64,000 nt of DNA, taken from NCBI RefSeq assembly GCF_041381155.1, contig NC_091138.1, positions 34,775,604 through 34,839,603 of the forward strand, written 5' to 3'. This document shows positions 1-11,440 of this stretch, piece after piece (within the stretch, counting starts at the first letter, position 1; every line of letters starts with the position of its first letter). This stretch comes from Argopecten irradians. Taxonomy: Eukaryota > Mollusca > Bivalvia > Pectinida > Pectinidae. A program made the translations under genes and the position numbers. Under the pieces are notes generated by a model. The model was not told where the DNA came from and made no database searches. It saw nothing but the letters and a program-made list of their open reading frames with translations.

Positions 1-160
1 GTTCACTTTAAACAAATATAATATGTTCTGCAATTGTGTTTTGCAGTTGAGACCATGCAAAACCTGGTGTATTTTGTGTATGTATTGTATTTCAAGTAGT
101 AAATACAAATATTTCAGAAAAATAAGTTTAAATCAATATATATGTAGATAAATGTATTGT

Positions 161-470
161 CATTCTAGTCCAAACCAATAAAGGAACTGCAGCTCTAGGC
201 CAAACCAATGAAAGAACTGCAGGTGTAGGCCAAACCATTAAAGGAACTGTAGCTCTAGACCAAATCAAGTAAAGAACTGCAGCTCTAGGCAAAATCAATA
301 AAAGAACTGCAGGCTATGCGACACACAAATACAGAAACTGTCCTCCTAGACCTATATATAACCAATATCACTTCTGAAGTTATAGACCAAACAAATATAC
401 ATTGTATGAACTGCAATACTAGACCAAACCAATGTAGGTACAGTTCTTAAGTTTAAGACTAACCCAATAT
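161..470. repeat. 30-bp minisatellite, decaying to the right
   Basis: The motif CAAACCAATAAAGGAACTGC recurs with a 30-bp period at 171, 201, 231, 261 and 291, with a few substitutions per copy. Beyond about 320 the copies become irregular and spaced apart but are recognisable to about 470. No coding signal is seen in it. It lies downstream of the last visible exon of the minus-strand gene, so it is probably intronic. Confidence 0.8.
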
Positions 471-1084
471 AGGTTTTGGAGTTTTATGTCATTCTTAAAA
501 GTACAAATTTACAAAATTAAGTGATTTTAAAACTAAAATTCTCTGAAAGTAACAAATAAAACATGCACGTTATATTGTAAGTTTAAAGTGACTATGGTTG
601 GGCAAAGAAAAGTCTAAATGCATTCATTAGCCTTCCAAAAGTCGTTACATATCAAATCCACGGTCAAGTTATGCTTATCTTGTCCAGTTTTGACCAATGA
701 AATTATGGAAAAGCTCTGTGTAAATTAAGAACAGTTCTAAAAATAAATTTATCTAACTCTTTAAAAGCAAAACTGTGTGGAAATGTCAGCATGGACATAG
801 CCAGCTGGGAGGACATTTTAAGATTCCTATGATACAGATTTTAAAATTTCTTGAAAGCAGAGTGATTTTGATGGGAAATTTTATTTTTTTATTTCATAAG
901 AATTAATACTGGACATTTTTACACCATTTTTACCGACTTAGCCTTCCTTTGCTCGACGTTTCACTTTAATAATCCTAACACTTTGGCCAAAATAAAAAGA
1001 AACAAAACAAAATAAAACAAAGAAACATAAAAATAGCAACAATTTTAATCTTGATGTAAACTTTTGAATCTGAAATCATCTTAC

Positions 1085-1120
1085 CTCAAAGTACACAGGT
1101 TGTTTGATACGTACACCAAA
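1085..1120 (-). CDS. CCDC33: CCDC33-like exon 8 (36-nt microexon)
   Basis: Between an acceptor reading ATCTTTAG and a donor GTAAGA the minus strand has a 36-nt phase-0 exon encoding FGVRIKQPVYFE. It joins in frame to the end of the previous exon (YLGLE). Its small size makes it the least certain exon of the gene. Confidence 0.5.
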
Positions 1121-4100
1121 CTAAAGATAATATATATATGTACAATATATATATATATAAACAATGTCTTCAATTTTATCTTGACTTTTCTGTCAAATAG
1201 GCTGTCATTGTAAATTTTTCTGTCACTGAAAACCATTATCATGAGATTGCTACCAAAATATGTAAGTTTTTTTCAGCTATAATATTCAAATCAGTTCTTG
1301 GAAGTGAAACACAATCATTGGTTTAATTTATTCACCCCTGAAGACACATTTAGGCTCCTCTAAATTTAAGAAACTCGACCAGTCCATTATGAAATTTCAG
1401 GGTGAATAAGTGAGAACAAATACTAACCTCCAAGCCTAGGTACTGTGGTGATGCTGGATCCTTCAATAGATGGTCAAGTTTTCGTGTGACGGTGACGAAG
1501 GTTCTAACCCCACTCTTTATTCCCTGGACAGGCTATTACATAACCAATAAAAACATATCAACCATACTGAAGTACCATTAGATTCAAATTGTTTAAGTCG
1601 AATTCACATAGTACTTCCAGATTTTTCAGTCCCTAATGTGCCAATTTGATCAAACATTGGGTGATGTGTCAATATGAAGTCTTTTGAAAATATCTTAATA
1701 AGATGTTATACAGAAGAACTTATCTGGTTACCTTGACAAGTTCCAGGTGATATTGATGGAAGGGCTCCAGGTACGCCATGGGGATCTCATAACTGACGAG
1801 TCTCTCCTTGGTGGGGCCGTCAGCCACACCTATTACTAGTACTGTTCAAACATACAGGATGTACTCTCATTTAAAACACAAAAATTTGTCTTCTTTGATA
1901 CAAAATATTTAAGACTATTTCAAAGTCCATCTGTTTCTGATTAATTTCAAATCTATTTTTCTTTGAATTATTTTTTTAATTACCATGCAATACTGGGTAA
2001 AAGAGGATTTCATAAAAATTCAAAATTTGAAGAAAACAAAACCGACTCCAATAAAAGTAACTGGGATTGTTTATGAGTTTATAGACTTCATATGTTTTGA
2101 TTTTTAGAACATATGAATTGGAAACTGATTTCTTTACATGACAAACTTATTGTGTAATATTTTTTCATAGCTTGAACATTTTAATTGCATGGTTACAAGG
2201 TACATGTATTTTGTAAAGTTCTAACTAAAGCATAAAAATACATCTACAATTATTGTACTTGGTTATAACAAACTATAGACAGCAAATTTAAACCATGTTA
2301 TGCAATAAATACTATGCCTTCTGCAGTCAAAGTAAAATCAATTTCAATTATTCATAACTATATATGTTGAAAAACTAAAAACTACCTGAGGTATTGGTAA
2401 AATTTTGATTTAGCATAAAATATATGAAATAATATTGCTAGTACTGATCTATGAATGCCTGGCTTATAGTTTTATAGGTCTAGAGAGGAAGCTTTAGATA
2501 TATATGTGGACTATACCATGATAGCTTACCACCCTCTGGTGTGATTCTCTTGGTGAGAAATGGACGTCCTTGTGTATCAAAAATTAACATATTACTCGTT
2601 TATTGCAGAGAAATGTACACGACTTGGTAATGTGGAACATACATATAAACAAGAAACATAAATGTCAGATGTTAAAATCACCACAATATCACTCAAAACA
2701 AAAAAAAATCTTTGAAATATTGGCTGGTTTTCATAAATTCAGACAGACCTACTGCACTTGTAACTCAATGTTAATCTGGTTTGGAAGTACAAAAAAATAC
2801 AATCTTTTTTCACATCATGCAAAAAAATAAGACACTTTAAAACACCCTCCAAAAATTTGAGATTCCCTCATTGCCAAGAACACAAGTGCTTGAATAAATC
2901 CTGGAATTTTTTCGTACAAATTTATTCAATATAAGTGGTTTTGTAAGACAACAGCAAACATTGACAAGATTTACTTGCAAAAAAAAACGGATTCTCATCT
3001 TCTATGTTAATAGCACTCGAGATGACATCTACATAATAACACAAACATTGACATCAATCACACACTCCATGGTTACCTCTTTTTGGATTGTCTGAAATCA
3101 GGTACAGTAAGTTCAAAAGTCAAAATAGATTTATTTTATATGAAGGAAATTACCTGGTAATTTATATCTTTTATATTTTGTCTAACATGAGTGCCTTGCA
3201 TTAAATCAAAAAGAAAAGCTCCAGATTAATTGATTTTATTTATGGTTTAACATCCTATTAACAGTGAAGGTCATTAAAGGACTAATTGCCAGGTTTTGGA
3301 GTGGACAAAATCCAAAGTACCTTGAGAAAAAAACCACCCACCTGTGATTATATAGTACCTGGCAAATGCCCAATTTAAGGTTTGAAATAAACTTAATCAT
3401 AGATATTTAAAAAGTATAAGCCTTAATTAGGATGGTGTCAGGGAAATGCAATAAAAAATACTACTTCTATGACAATCGTAATGCTAATTTTCACATGAAT
3501 ATGGCACTGCCATGAGTATGAAATGTTTATATCAGTAAATATCATACAGGTTCCTTGATAATTGTATCAACACATTTCAGTTTATTTGTTTGCCCAAACA
3601 TTAGATAAACAGTCCACTTATCTAAAGATGTTTGAGACATTAAATTCTTTGTCAATACTGAATAAGACCTTTATCTACCATTGCTTACAATATCTCCAAA
3701 TAGATTTCACTTACACAGGAACACTTTGATAATCAATTGCTCAATTGATTCTAAATTATAGTGAGGTGAAAAACGTCACTGTATATATGTAAAATCGAAA
3801 CAACATTTAAGAATTTCTAAAATTCTTCAATTCAATATTGGGTCTGCAAACAATTTCAAAGAATAATTTACCCTAATGCAAGAAGCACCTGCATATCTGT
3901 TTGAATTAATAGATCGTGAAATTTAATCAGTGCTTTGGTTCATTTCGTCACTGAAGATTAGCCTACAAAATGGATTTAAATGAATCTGACCATTTTACAC
4001 AGCACTTGAAGAAGTTGAGGACATTTTGCACAACAAAACCATAAGTGATATTTAAACTGTACTCTACCGTGAGTTATTACTGCTCGAGTACCCAGTCGAT

Positions 4101-7100
4101 CTGTACTTAAGGGTCATCATATGTACATTGTAAACAAATCGGGTCCTTGTAAGATGTTCGATAAGATTTTTGTTAAACGTTTTGAAGTGGTTAAATGGAG
4201 GAAAATGAGAAAAGAGTGTTTCAGAGATAGTAGTATAGAAAAAGTGCAGTGAACACCATATAGGCTGTACAGTATGCAACCAAAAACATAGAATCAACAC
4301 CAATATTACACAAATATATTATCTATACAGGTTTTATAATTAAAAATATATTTTATTTGATAAAATATCATTAAATCAGTCTGTCCTTTTAACTTTAATG
4401 TCATCAAAGGTTTTATATAGAAAAAAATGAAACATGTAGAACAGAACTTATTATGAAATCTTAGATGAAGAGTAGAAAACTTAACCACCCTATTCAATAC
4501 AATAGTATGGAGTGCTTAAAAATTGAGAAAATTGAGGGGGCACTTCATATTATGGATATCACATGTAGGGTAGACCTTTTAAAAAGTTATTGCACGAAGT
4601 AAGCAACAAATCTATTCATGGAAAGAAGAATAATAAAATAGAGAAATTATATAATAATATCACTATACACATGCAATAGTAACCCTGGTATATTTGGCCA
4701 TCCAATCAATATATAGCTAGCTCATCATGCATATATAATCTGTCATTGTAATAGCATATGACCAGAGGGATATGAGGAATACACATGCCACCTCCCACAT
4801 CGCTACATGTCCCTGTGGTTCTGAGATCAGAAATTATCAATAACAACATTAAAGAGTATAAGAACATGCATATACCTATTTATATATTGCTGAAGATATA
4901 TCAAGACATACAAGCAGATATGCTATAAATAAGTAGAGCTGAGTGAGTTAATCAGAACATTAATGAATAGCAGAAAAACAAAATGTTTATTTTACCATCT
5001 TCAGCTGCGTCTGAGTCTGTCATACTGACAGTAAGTAACTCCTCCCAGGAGGGAGCATGAGTCGGGCGCTGTGTCGTGTGACCAGGAGAACCGATAGCCA
5101 TTTTCTTTTTGTCTGCAGCCAAATTTTTGCTGTCGGACAATGCAATAAATTAAGATTACCATCAGCCTAAATAGAGGTCAAATTTATTATTTGTACATTT
5201 ACTTTGTTTAAGATCAGTATGTAAGCATTTGGAGGTAGAGGAAAGTCGGAATACCCATAGAAAAACCACTGACCAGTGGTCAGTACCTCATATGAGGCAG
5301 TTGCCAGGTAGTGACCACTGGCACATCCTTAAATGACCCTGGCTGTTAATAAGACGTACATGTAGTTTGGTTTTTATTATTTAAAATCCTAATAACAGCC
5401 ATGCAGGGACAAGCGGTCAGTAACTCACTCAGCCCGACAGGGAAGGTACTGACCACTGGTCGGTGGGATTTGGTTAATTGACGAACAAAATATTTGTGCA
5501 TGATACAGCATGTTGATTCGGCAGCAATAATTAGTCCGATATTCTGTATTACCCTGTCCAATATAAACACCAAGTTGTACCCCTGCAGTTACGGAGCTAA
5601 ATCAAGTCAACCACACTTGGATAAGCCAACTGCAATGTTCTACATCTTTATTGTTCTGTATTAAATCGTGTACTGGAAACCAACTGTCTTTTCGGCTAAA
5701 AACAGAGATTAAGTTTAACGGAGATGGAAATACATGTCAATTCAATTGTGCAAGAATTGTGGAAGAAATCAATCGCAGAGATAAACTTGTGCAAATTTAC
5801 CTTGATCGCGAAATTTTATCGCACTCAAAAGAAAGTTAGTGAACATTACTACAGTGTATTAAAATCCAACTCAAATGACTCTATAATAAGTTAACTCCAC
5901 TATTCTTTTTTGAAAAATCTCCATTGCCCTATTATAAGCAAACCCATTCATATATTCTTTAGTGCAGTACTCAGACTATGAACTTTATTACCTAATGAAT
6001 TATATAATATAAACAGGTTTTACATCTATAATTATGGTAGTTAACTGTACATACATGATCGGGTAAGGCAGTGGGGCACTTCCTTTAGGCGTAGAAGGCA
6101 GGCTAATACTACCATGTACAATTACATCAACTTGTTCCTTCCCATTTTTGGCCACATGACGATATGTTTGTCCAGTGAAATATGTCTTCCGATCAGAATC
6201 TAGGAGAGGGCCCTCTGGAAACTAAAACGCCAGTTTTCATTAATTTTGCATCATAGCCGTGTAAAGAACAAATTACCAACAAGAGAAATCTATTGATAAG
6301 GATATTGAATTGTGGCTGATTTTGATTGCCATTGAAAATATTTTGTATCTATAGCAAATGCCTTTCAAAGAGCAATAATTAACTTATTCACTCCTACACA
6401 TTTATGATGAACTGTTCCAGTCTTTGAATTAGAAGATTCCAAATGTGTCTTCAGGGGTGAATGAGTTATGACAATTCCATTAATAGTAGTTCCAAATGGA
6501 TGTAGGTCAACGGTCAAAATATAGGTTAGAATGACCTACTTTGGATACACAAGATACTACAACAGGTAGTTTTATGTCCAATAATAGTACTGTTCCACTT
6601 TTCTTTTCGTGACTGGAATATAGGTTTGGATCTGAATATACCTATAGCGTTGGTCTTTTGACATACAAACACATGTACAAAGAGCTGTTTGAGACAAGTT
6701 CAAAATTCATGATATGATAGAAAGACTAAACTACCTGTAGTCTTAATTTACATAAAACTGCCTCTTTTCTAAAGAAAATGTGGACAGAAATGTACCTTTT
6801 TGCCCTCATTAGCTGGTGGTAGTGTAGGCGATGCTGGCAAGTGGAGGGATATATTGTCTCCCCACGGTGAAGTTCTCTCTATAGCAGGTGGCGGGCGAGG
6901 TGTGGGCTCCGGTGTACTCTCAATTGGATCTCGTCTTGGTGTCACCTTTTGTCGCGGTGGGGGTGGTGTGATAACGGGACTCTTTGGACGAGGTGGCAGC
7001 ACCTCTCTCAGAGCATATGTACAGCGTATCCTCCCACAATGCATCTGGACACTATCCGTACTAACAGTTCTAAGTAAAGACAAAACGTCTGTAAAATGGT

Positions 7101-8068
7101 AGAAGTTCTCCCCGGGATCCACATTAGCTTTTATCCTAGGGGCATTTGGACGAGGATATATTGCAAATTTTCCCTCGCCAACTTTTCTACTTTTTCCTCC
7201 ATTTTTAGGCTGCACATAGGCCTCAACCAACAGGTAAACATCATGCATTTTGTCATTTTTACAGAACCCTGAAAATAAAGTTAAATACACATAAATGAAT
7301 GCTGCATGTATTGCTCTACAGATTTCAAAAGCAGACAATATGTACATGTATACATATCTAAGATCAGTATCACCTTGATCCAATGAAGATGCTTTGAACT
7401 TGATCAGCAGGTGATTATGATCATCATTGAATTAAACATCTTAGAATTTAAGCTGAGCAATGTGAACAGTCCATCCTAATATGTCTTTGACCTGCAATGT
7501 CAATGTCTTTGACTTTCAGCAAAGCATTGTTACCTTTCAAAATAAGTGACAGGCCTCCTGTACGTTGTTAAGTCATTCACCCCTGAAATTTCATGATGGA
7601 CTGATCTGGTCTTTGATTTAGAAGAGTCTAAATGTGTCTTCAGGGGTGAATGAGTTTAGTGAGGTAGTCACCTGGACACCAGCTAGCTATTACAAGTAAA
7701 TCCCACCTCAAAGTGACCCTAACTGTTTATGGGATGATGAACCCAATGAACAAAACCTCTTATTTGAGTTAATCAGCATGATACAAACCTTGTGGAAGTC
7801 TGAACTGGAACTTCCTTTCTTGAAATCTTGAGACTTTAGAGGATTCCACTTGATCTACAGTATCTGTGTCGGCAGAGAAACCAGTTATAAACATGGGATC
7901 ATTTCCCTTCCTTATCGTAACATTACTGTAATCAGTCACCTCAAGGCTCTGAACCGACAGTTTGAGGAAGTAACGACCTTCAAGGTTGAACTGACCATCT
8001 CGAATGTCCACGTCAAATTCTAATGCCTTGTCATCCACTTTGGGCAAGTGGGAAGCCAAGGAATCCAT
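1085..8068 (-). CDS. CCDC33: CCDC33-like C2-domain protein (5' part of gene, eight exons, runs off left edge)
   Basis: Exons in transcript order are 8068-7789, 7268-6796, 6221-6055, 5129-4996, 2568-2530, 1841-1732, 1532-1428 and 1120-1085. All have GT donors, AG acceptors and matching phases, and together encode 448 residues. The start is the ATG at 8068-8066. Residues 1-175 hold a beta-rich N-terminal region (GQFNLEGRYFLKL, then GFCKNDKMHDVYLL); residues about 190-245 are a proline/serine-rich linker. From about residue 285 a C2-like domain follows (DVIVHGSISLP, APSWEELLTVSM, LVSYEIPMAYLEPFHQYH, VRTFVTVTRK). The order and wording of these motifs match my memory of vertebrate CCDC33, a coiled-coil and C2 protein linked to testis and cilia. 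The expected coiled coils would lie beyond the window. I did not run a search, so the name is recognition rather than proof. No stop codon is reached; the 3' part is missing only because the window ends. Confidence 0.72.
1130..1160. repeat. (AT)n microsatellite
   Basis: Alternating TA/AT run broken once by GTAC, inside an intron just upstream (in transcript sense) of the 36-nt microexon. Confidence 0.8.
1328..1410. mobile_element. About 85-bp MITE, copy 1 (reverse orientation)
   Basis: The ends are inverted: TTATTCACCCCTGAAG at the left and TTTCAGGGTGAATAA at the right. The interior carries GACACATTTAG, the reverse complement of the TAAATGTGTC found in the copies at 6381 and 7571. It lies 17 bp from exon 7 of the CCDC33-like gene. 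Confidence 0.7.
1428..1532 (-). CDS. CCDC33: CCDC33-like exon 7
   Basis: A 105-nt phase-0 exon from acceptor TAATAG to donor GTTAGT. It encodes PVQGIKSGVRTFVTVTRKLD through to YLGLE and forms the later strands of the C2 domain. Confidence 0.75.
1732..1841 (-). CDS. CCDC33: CCDC33-like exon 6 (C2 core)
   Basis: A 110-nt exon, entering in phase 1 and leaving in phase 0, between acceptor GAACAG and donor GTAACC. It encodes VLVIGVADGPTKERL followed by VSYEIPMAYLEPFHQYHLEL, the most family-like stretch of the gene. Confidence 0.82.
2530..2568 (-). CDS. CCDC33: CCDC33-like exon 5 (39-nt microexon)
   Basis: A 39-nt exon with donor GTAAGC, symmetric in phase (1-1), adding about 13 residues (GRPFLTKRITPEG). 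Because it is phase-symmetric, exons 4 and 6 also join in frame without it, so it could be an alternative cassette inside the C2 domain. Confidence 0.65.
2569..4995 (-). other. Intron 4 of the CCDC33-like gene
   Basis: AT-rich intron without a supported exon. Open frames at 2603-2830 and 4064-4497 have low-complexity composition and no splice support. It contains a fragment of the tRNA-derived SINE at about 3225-3375. Confidence 0.6.
3225..3375 (-). mobile_element. SINE fragment (tRNA-Leu/Ser-like family, 3' body)
   Basis: On the minus strand it carries the body of the family seen at 37641-37866 and 50793-51003: a TACCTTGAGAAA..CCA block, GTCATTAAAGG and the 3' end CTGTTAATAGGATGTTAAAC. The tRNA-like head is missing or too decayed to see. 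Confidence 0.55.
4996..5129 (-). CDS. CCDC33: CCDC33-like exon 4
   Basis: A 134-nt exon from acceptor CGACAG to donor GTAAAA, phase 2 to phase 1. It encodes KNLAADKKKMAIGSPG then RPTHAPSWEELLTVSMTDSD, the C2-domain strand with the conserved P-SWEE motif. Confidence 0.8.
5235..5470 (-). mobile_element. Two degraded SINE fragments, tail to head
   Basis: The segment contains GTACTGACCACTGGTCGG-like and CTGTTAATAAGACGT blocks typical of the tRNA-Leu/Ser-like SINE body, once in each orientation (about 5235-5360 and 5375-5465). It sits in intron 3 of the CCDC33-like gene. Confidence 0.5.
6055..6221 (-). CDS. CCDC33: CCDC33-like exon 3
   Basis: A 167-nt exon, phase 0 to phase 2, acceptor GTTTTAG and donor GTATGT. 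It encodes FPEGPLLDSDRKTYFTGQTY and then QVDVIVHGSISLP, the first strand of the C2 domain. Confidence 0.8.
6381..6468. mobile_element. About 88-bp MITE, copy 2
   Basis: Short palindromic element with ends TTATTCACTCCT and AGGGGTGAATGAGTTA. The interior CAAATGTGTCTTCAGGGGTG is shared with the copy at 7571. It lies in an intron. Confidence 0.7.
6796..7268 (-). CDS. CCDC33: CCDC33-like exon 2
   Basis: A 473-nt exon, acceptor TTTTCAG and donor GTACAT, phase 1 to phase 0. It encodes GFCKNDKMHDVYLLVEAYVQ, then the stretch around NFYHFTDVLSLLRTVS, and a basic, proline-rich linker with PPPPRQKVTPRR and PEPTPRPPP. The upstream open-frame extension to 7383 is intron. Confidence 0.82.
7571..7657. mobile_element. 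About 87-bp MITE, copy 3
   Basis: Ends AGTCATTCACCCCTGAAA and TTCAGGGGTGAATGAGTT are inverted. It is a near match to the copy at 6381 and lies in intron 1 of the CCDC33-like gene. Confidence 0.72.
7789..8068 (-). CDS. CCDC33: CCDC33-like exon 1 (start codon)
   Basis: A 280-nt first coding exon: ATG at 8068, donor AAG|GTTTGT, leaving in phase 1. It encodes MDSLASHLPKVDDKALEFDV and ends in RLPQ. No upstream in-frame ATG lies close by. Untranslated first exons further right are possible but not resolved. Confidence 0.8.
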
Positions 8069-8089
8069 GATGGTCTTTGTTTCACCACT

Positions 8090-8424
8090 TAATTAACATG
8101 TGGGTGGTATTTAATGGTGATCTGAAATGAAATCATAAAATACCTTGATAAAAATTTTCATATAAGATAGAACTGTCAGTCAGACATAAATGCACTTTCT
8201 CCCTATATGATAGACACTATGTGATAGGATGGAATGGTACAAAACGGGACGTGATGGGACAATGATGGGTTATACTATACCCCCATATCCTTTCTGTTAT
8301 TAAAATGTCATGAAGAGTCTGAATGCCCTATTCACATTTATCATCTATTATATTTGATGGTATCCATATATTTCAGTCATCATTAATACAACTGTCATGC
8401 TAATTAGCCACATATCGGGTTAAC
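8090..8424. other. 5' flank or UTR of the CCDC33-like gene
   Basis: I see no TATA box or other clear promoter signal, and no repeat, before the minisatellite starts. Confidence 0.4.
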
Positions 8425-11400
8425 CTGGTTGCCCCACTATTCAGATATCAATGATTTGGTTGTCCCACTATCCAGTCACCACTGATTGGTTGTCCCACAA
8501 TCAAGATATCATTAATCTGTTTGTCCAACGATCCAGTCACCACTAATCTGGTCGTGCCACTATCCAGTCACCACTAATCTGGTTGTCCCACAATCCAGTT
8601 ACCACGAATCAGGTTGTCTCACAATCCAGTCATTACTGATCAGGTTGTCCCACAATCCAGTCATTACTGATCTGGTTGTCCCACAATCCAGTCACCACTA
8701 ATCTGGTTGTCCCACAATCCAGTCACCACTAATCTGGTTGTCCCACAATCCAGTCACCACTAATCTGGTTGTCCCACAATCCAGTCACCACTAATCTGGT
8801 TGTCCCACAATATCCAGTCACCACTAATCTGGTCCTTGTCCCTACACTATCCAGTCACCACTAATCAGGTTGTCCACAATCCAGTCACCACTAATCTGGT
8901 TGTCCCACAATCCAGTCATTACTGATCTGGTTGTCCCACAATCCAGTCACCACTAATCTGGTTGTCCCACAATCCAGTCACCACTAATCTGGTTGTCCAC
9001 AATCCAGTCACCACTAATCTGGTTGTCCCACAATCCAGTCACCACTAATCTGGTTGTCCCACAATCCAGTCACCACTAATCTGGTTGTCCACAATCCAGT
9101 TCACCACTAATCTGGTTGTCCCACAATCCAGTCATTACTAATCTGGTTGTCCACAATCCCCACAATCTGGTTGTCCCAATCCAGTCACCACTAATCTGGT
9201 TGTCACCACTATCTGGTTGTCCACAATCCAGTCATCACTAATCTGGTTGTCCCACAATCCAGTCACCACTAATCTGGTTGTCCCACAATCCAGTCACCAC
9301 TAATCTGGTTGTCCCACTATCCAGTCACCACTAATCTGGTTGTCCCACAATCCAGTCACCACTAATCTGGTTGTCCCACAATCCAGTCACCACTAATCTG
9401 GTTGTCCCACAATCCAGTCACCACTAATCTGGTTGTCCCACAATCCAGTCACCACTAATCTGGTTGTCCCACAATCCAGTCACCACTAATCTGGTTGTCC
9501 CACAATCCAGTCACCACTAATCTGGTTGTCCCACAATCAAGTCACCACTAATCTGGTTGTCCCACAATCCAGTCACCACTAATCTGGTTGTCCACAATCC
9601 AGTCACCACTAATCTGGTTGTCAATCCCACAATCTTGTACATCATTACTAATCTGGTTGTCCCACAATCCAGTCACCACTAATCTGGTTGTCCTACAATC
9701 CAGTCACCACTAATCTGGTTGTACCATATCCATACCACTAATCTGGTTGATGTACAATCCAGTCACCACTAATCTGGTTGTCCTACAATCCAGTCACCAC
9801 TAATCTGGTTGTCCTACAATCCAGTCACCACTAATCTGGTTGTCCACACAATCCAGTCACCACTAATCTGTTGTACCACTTTATGATCCAGTCACCACTA
9901 ATCTGGTTGTACCACTTTATGATCCAGTCACCACTAATCTGGTTGTACCACTTTATGATCCAGTCACCACTAATCTGGTTGTACCACTTTATGATCCAGT
10001 CACCACTAATCTGGTTGTCCCACTTATGATGATCCAATCCACCACTAATCTGGTTGTCCACAATCCAGTCACCACTAACTAATCTGGTTGTACCACTTTA
10101 TGATCCAGTCACCACTAATCTGGTTTGTACCACTTTATGATCCAGTCAATCTCACCACTAATCTGGTTGTACCACTTATGATCCAGTCACCACTAATCTG
10201 GTTGTACCACTTTATGATCCAGTCACCACTAATCTGGTGTTGTACCACTTTATGATCCAGTCACCACTAATCTGGTTGTACCACTTTATGATCCAGTCAC
10301 CACTAATCTGGTTGTCCATTTACAATCCAGTCACCACTAATCTGGTTGTACCACTTATGATCCAGTCACCACTAATCTGGTTGTACCACTTTATGATCCA
10401 GTCACCACTAATCTGGTTGTCCTACAATCACTTTATGATCCAGTCACCACTAATCTGGTTGTACCACTTTACAATCCAGTCACCACTAATCTGGTTGTAC
10501 CACTTAATGATCCAGTCACCACTAATCTGGTTGTACCACAATCCAGTCACCACTAATCTGGTTGTACCACTTTGATCCAGTCACCACTAATTGTCACCAC
10601 TAACTGGTTGTCCTAATCCAGTTGTACCACTTTATGACCACTAATCGGTTGTACCACTTATGATCAGTCCACTGTAACTATGTCACCATCCATCACCACT
10701 AATCTGGTTGTACCACTTTATGATCCAGTCACCACTAATAATCTGGTTGTCCCTACAATCCAGTCACCCATCTACCACTAATCTAATTGGTTGTCCTACA
10801 TCCACTTATCAATCCAGTCACCACTAATCTGGTTGTACATTTATGATCCAGTCACCACTAATCTGGTTGTACCACATTTATGATCCAGTCACCACTAATC
10901 TGGTTGTACCACTTAATGATCCAGTCACCACTAATCTGGTTGTCCTAATCAGTCACCTACTTTCATGATCCAGTCACCACTAATCTGGTTGTCCCACTTT
11001 ATGATCCAGTCACCACTAATCTGGTTGTACCTACAATCCAGTCACCACTAACTAATCTGGTTGTACCACTTTATGATCCAGTCACCACTAATCTGGTTGT
11101 ACCACTTTATGATCCAGTCACCACTAATCTGGTTGTACCACTTTATGATCCAGTCACCACTAATCTGGTTGTCCTACAATCCAGTCACCACTAATCTGGT
11201 TGTCCCACACTCAATTCTGGTTGTACCACTATCTGGTTGTACCACTTTATGATCCAGTACAAGTCACCACTAATCTGGTTGTCCACATCCAGTCACCACT
11301 AATCTGGTGTAACTTTATGATCAGTCACACTTTCACAATCCAGTTACCACTTATCTAATAGTTCCACTTTCATGTCACCACTAACCTGGATGTCCCACTT

Positions 11401-11440
11401 TTTGATCTAGTCACTAATTAGTCCAGTCGTCACTTGTTTG
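8425..11440. repeat. About 3-kb minisatellite, 31-bp units changing to 36-bp units
   Basis: The left half (to about 9870) is built mainly of a 31-bp unit, TGGTTGTCCCAC + AATCCAGTCACCACTAATC. From about 9870 the dominant unit is 36 bp, in which the segment between the TGGTTGT core and CCAGTCACCACTAATC becomes ACCACTTTATGAT. I estimate roughly 90 copies in all. Occasional truncated or fused units occur (for example near 9150, 9630 and 10580-10690). Because 36 is divisible by three, the right half produces long open frames on both strands with repeats such as MIQSPLIWLYHF; these are by-products of periodicity. Confidence 0.95.

Noticed and set aside
6800-7102. 100-codon plus-strand open frame
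   Set aside because: Antisense shadow of the well-supported exon 2 of the CCDC33-like gene.
9831-11252. Open frames encoding repeated SGDWIIKWYNQ or MIQSPLIWLYHF peptides
   Set aside because: They exist only because the 36-bp minisatellite unit is divisible by three; no start context, splice sites or family resemblance.
8425-11440. CRISPR-like array
   Set aside because: Units are contiguous without unique spacers and the context is a eukaryotic intron-rich genome.
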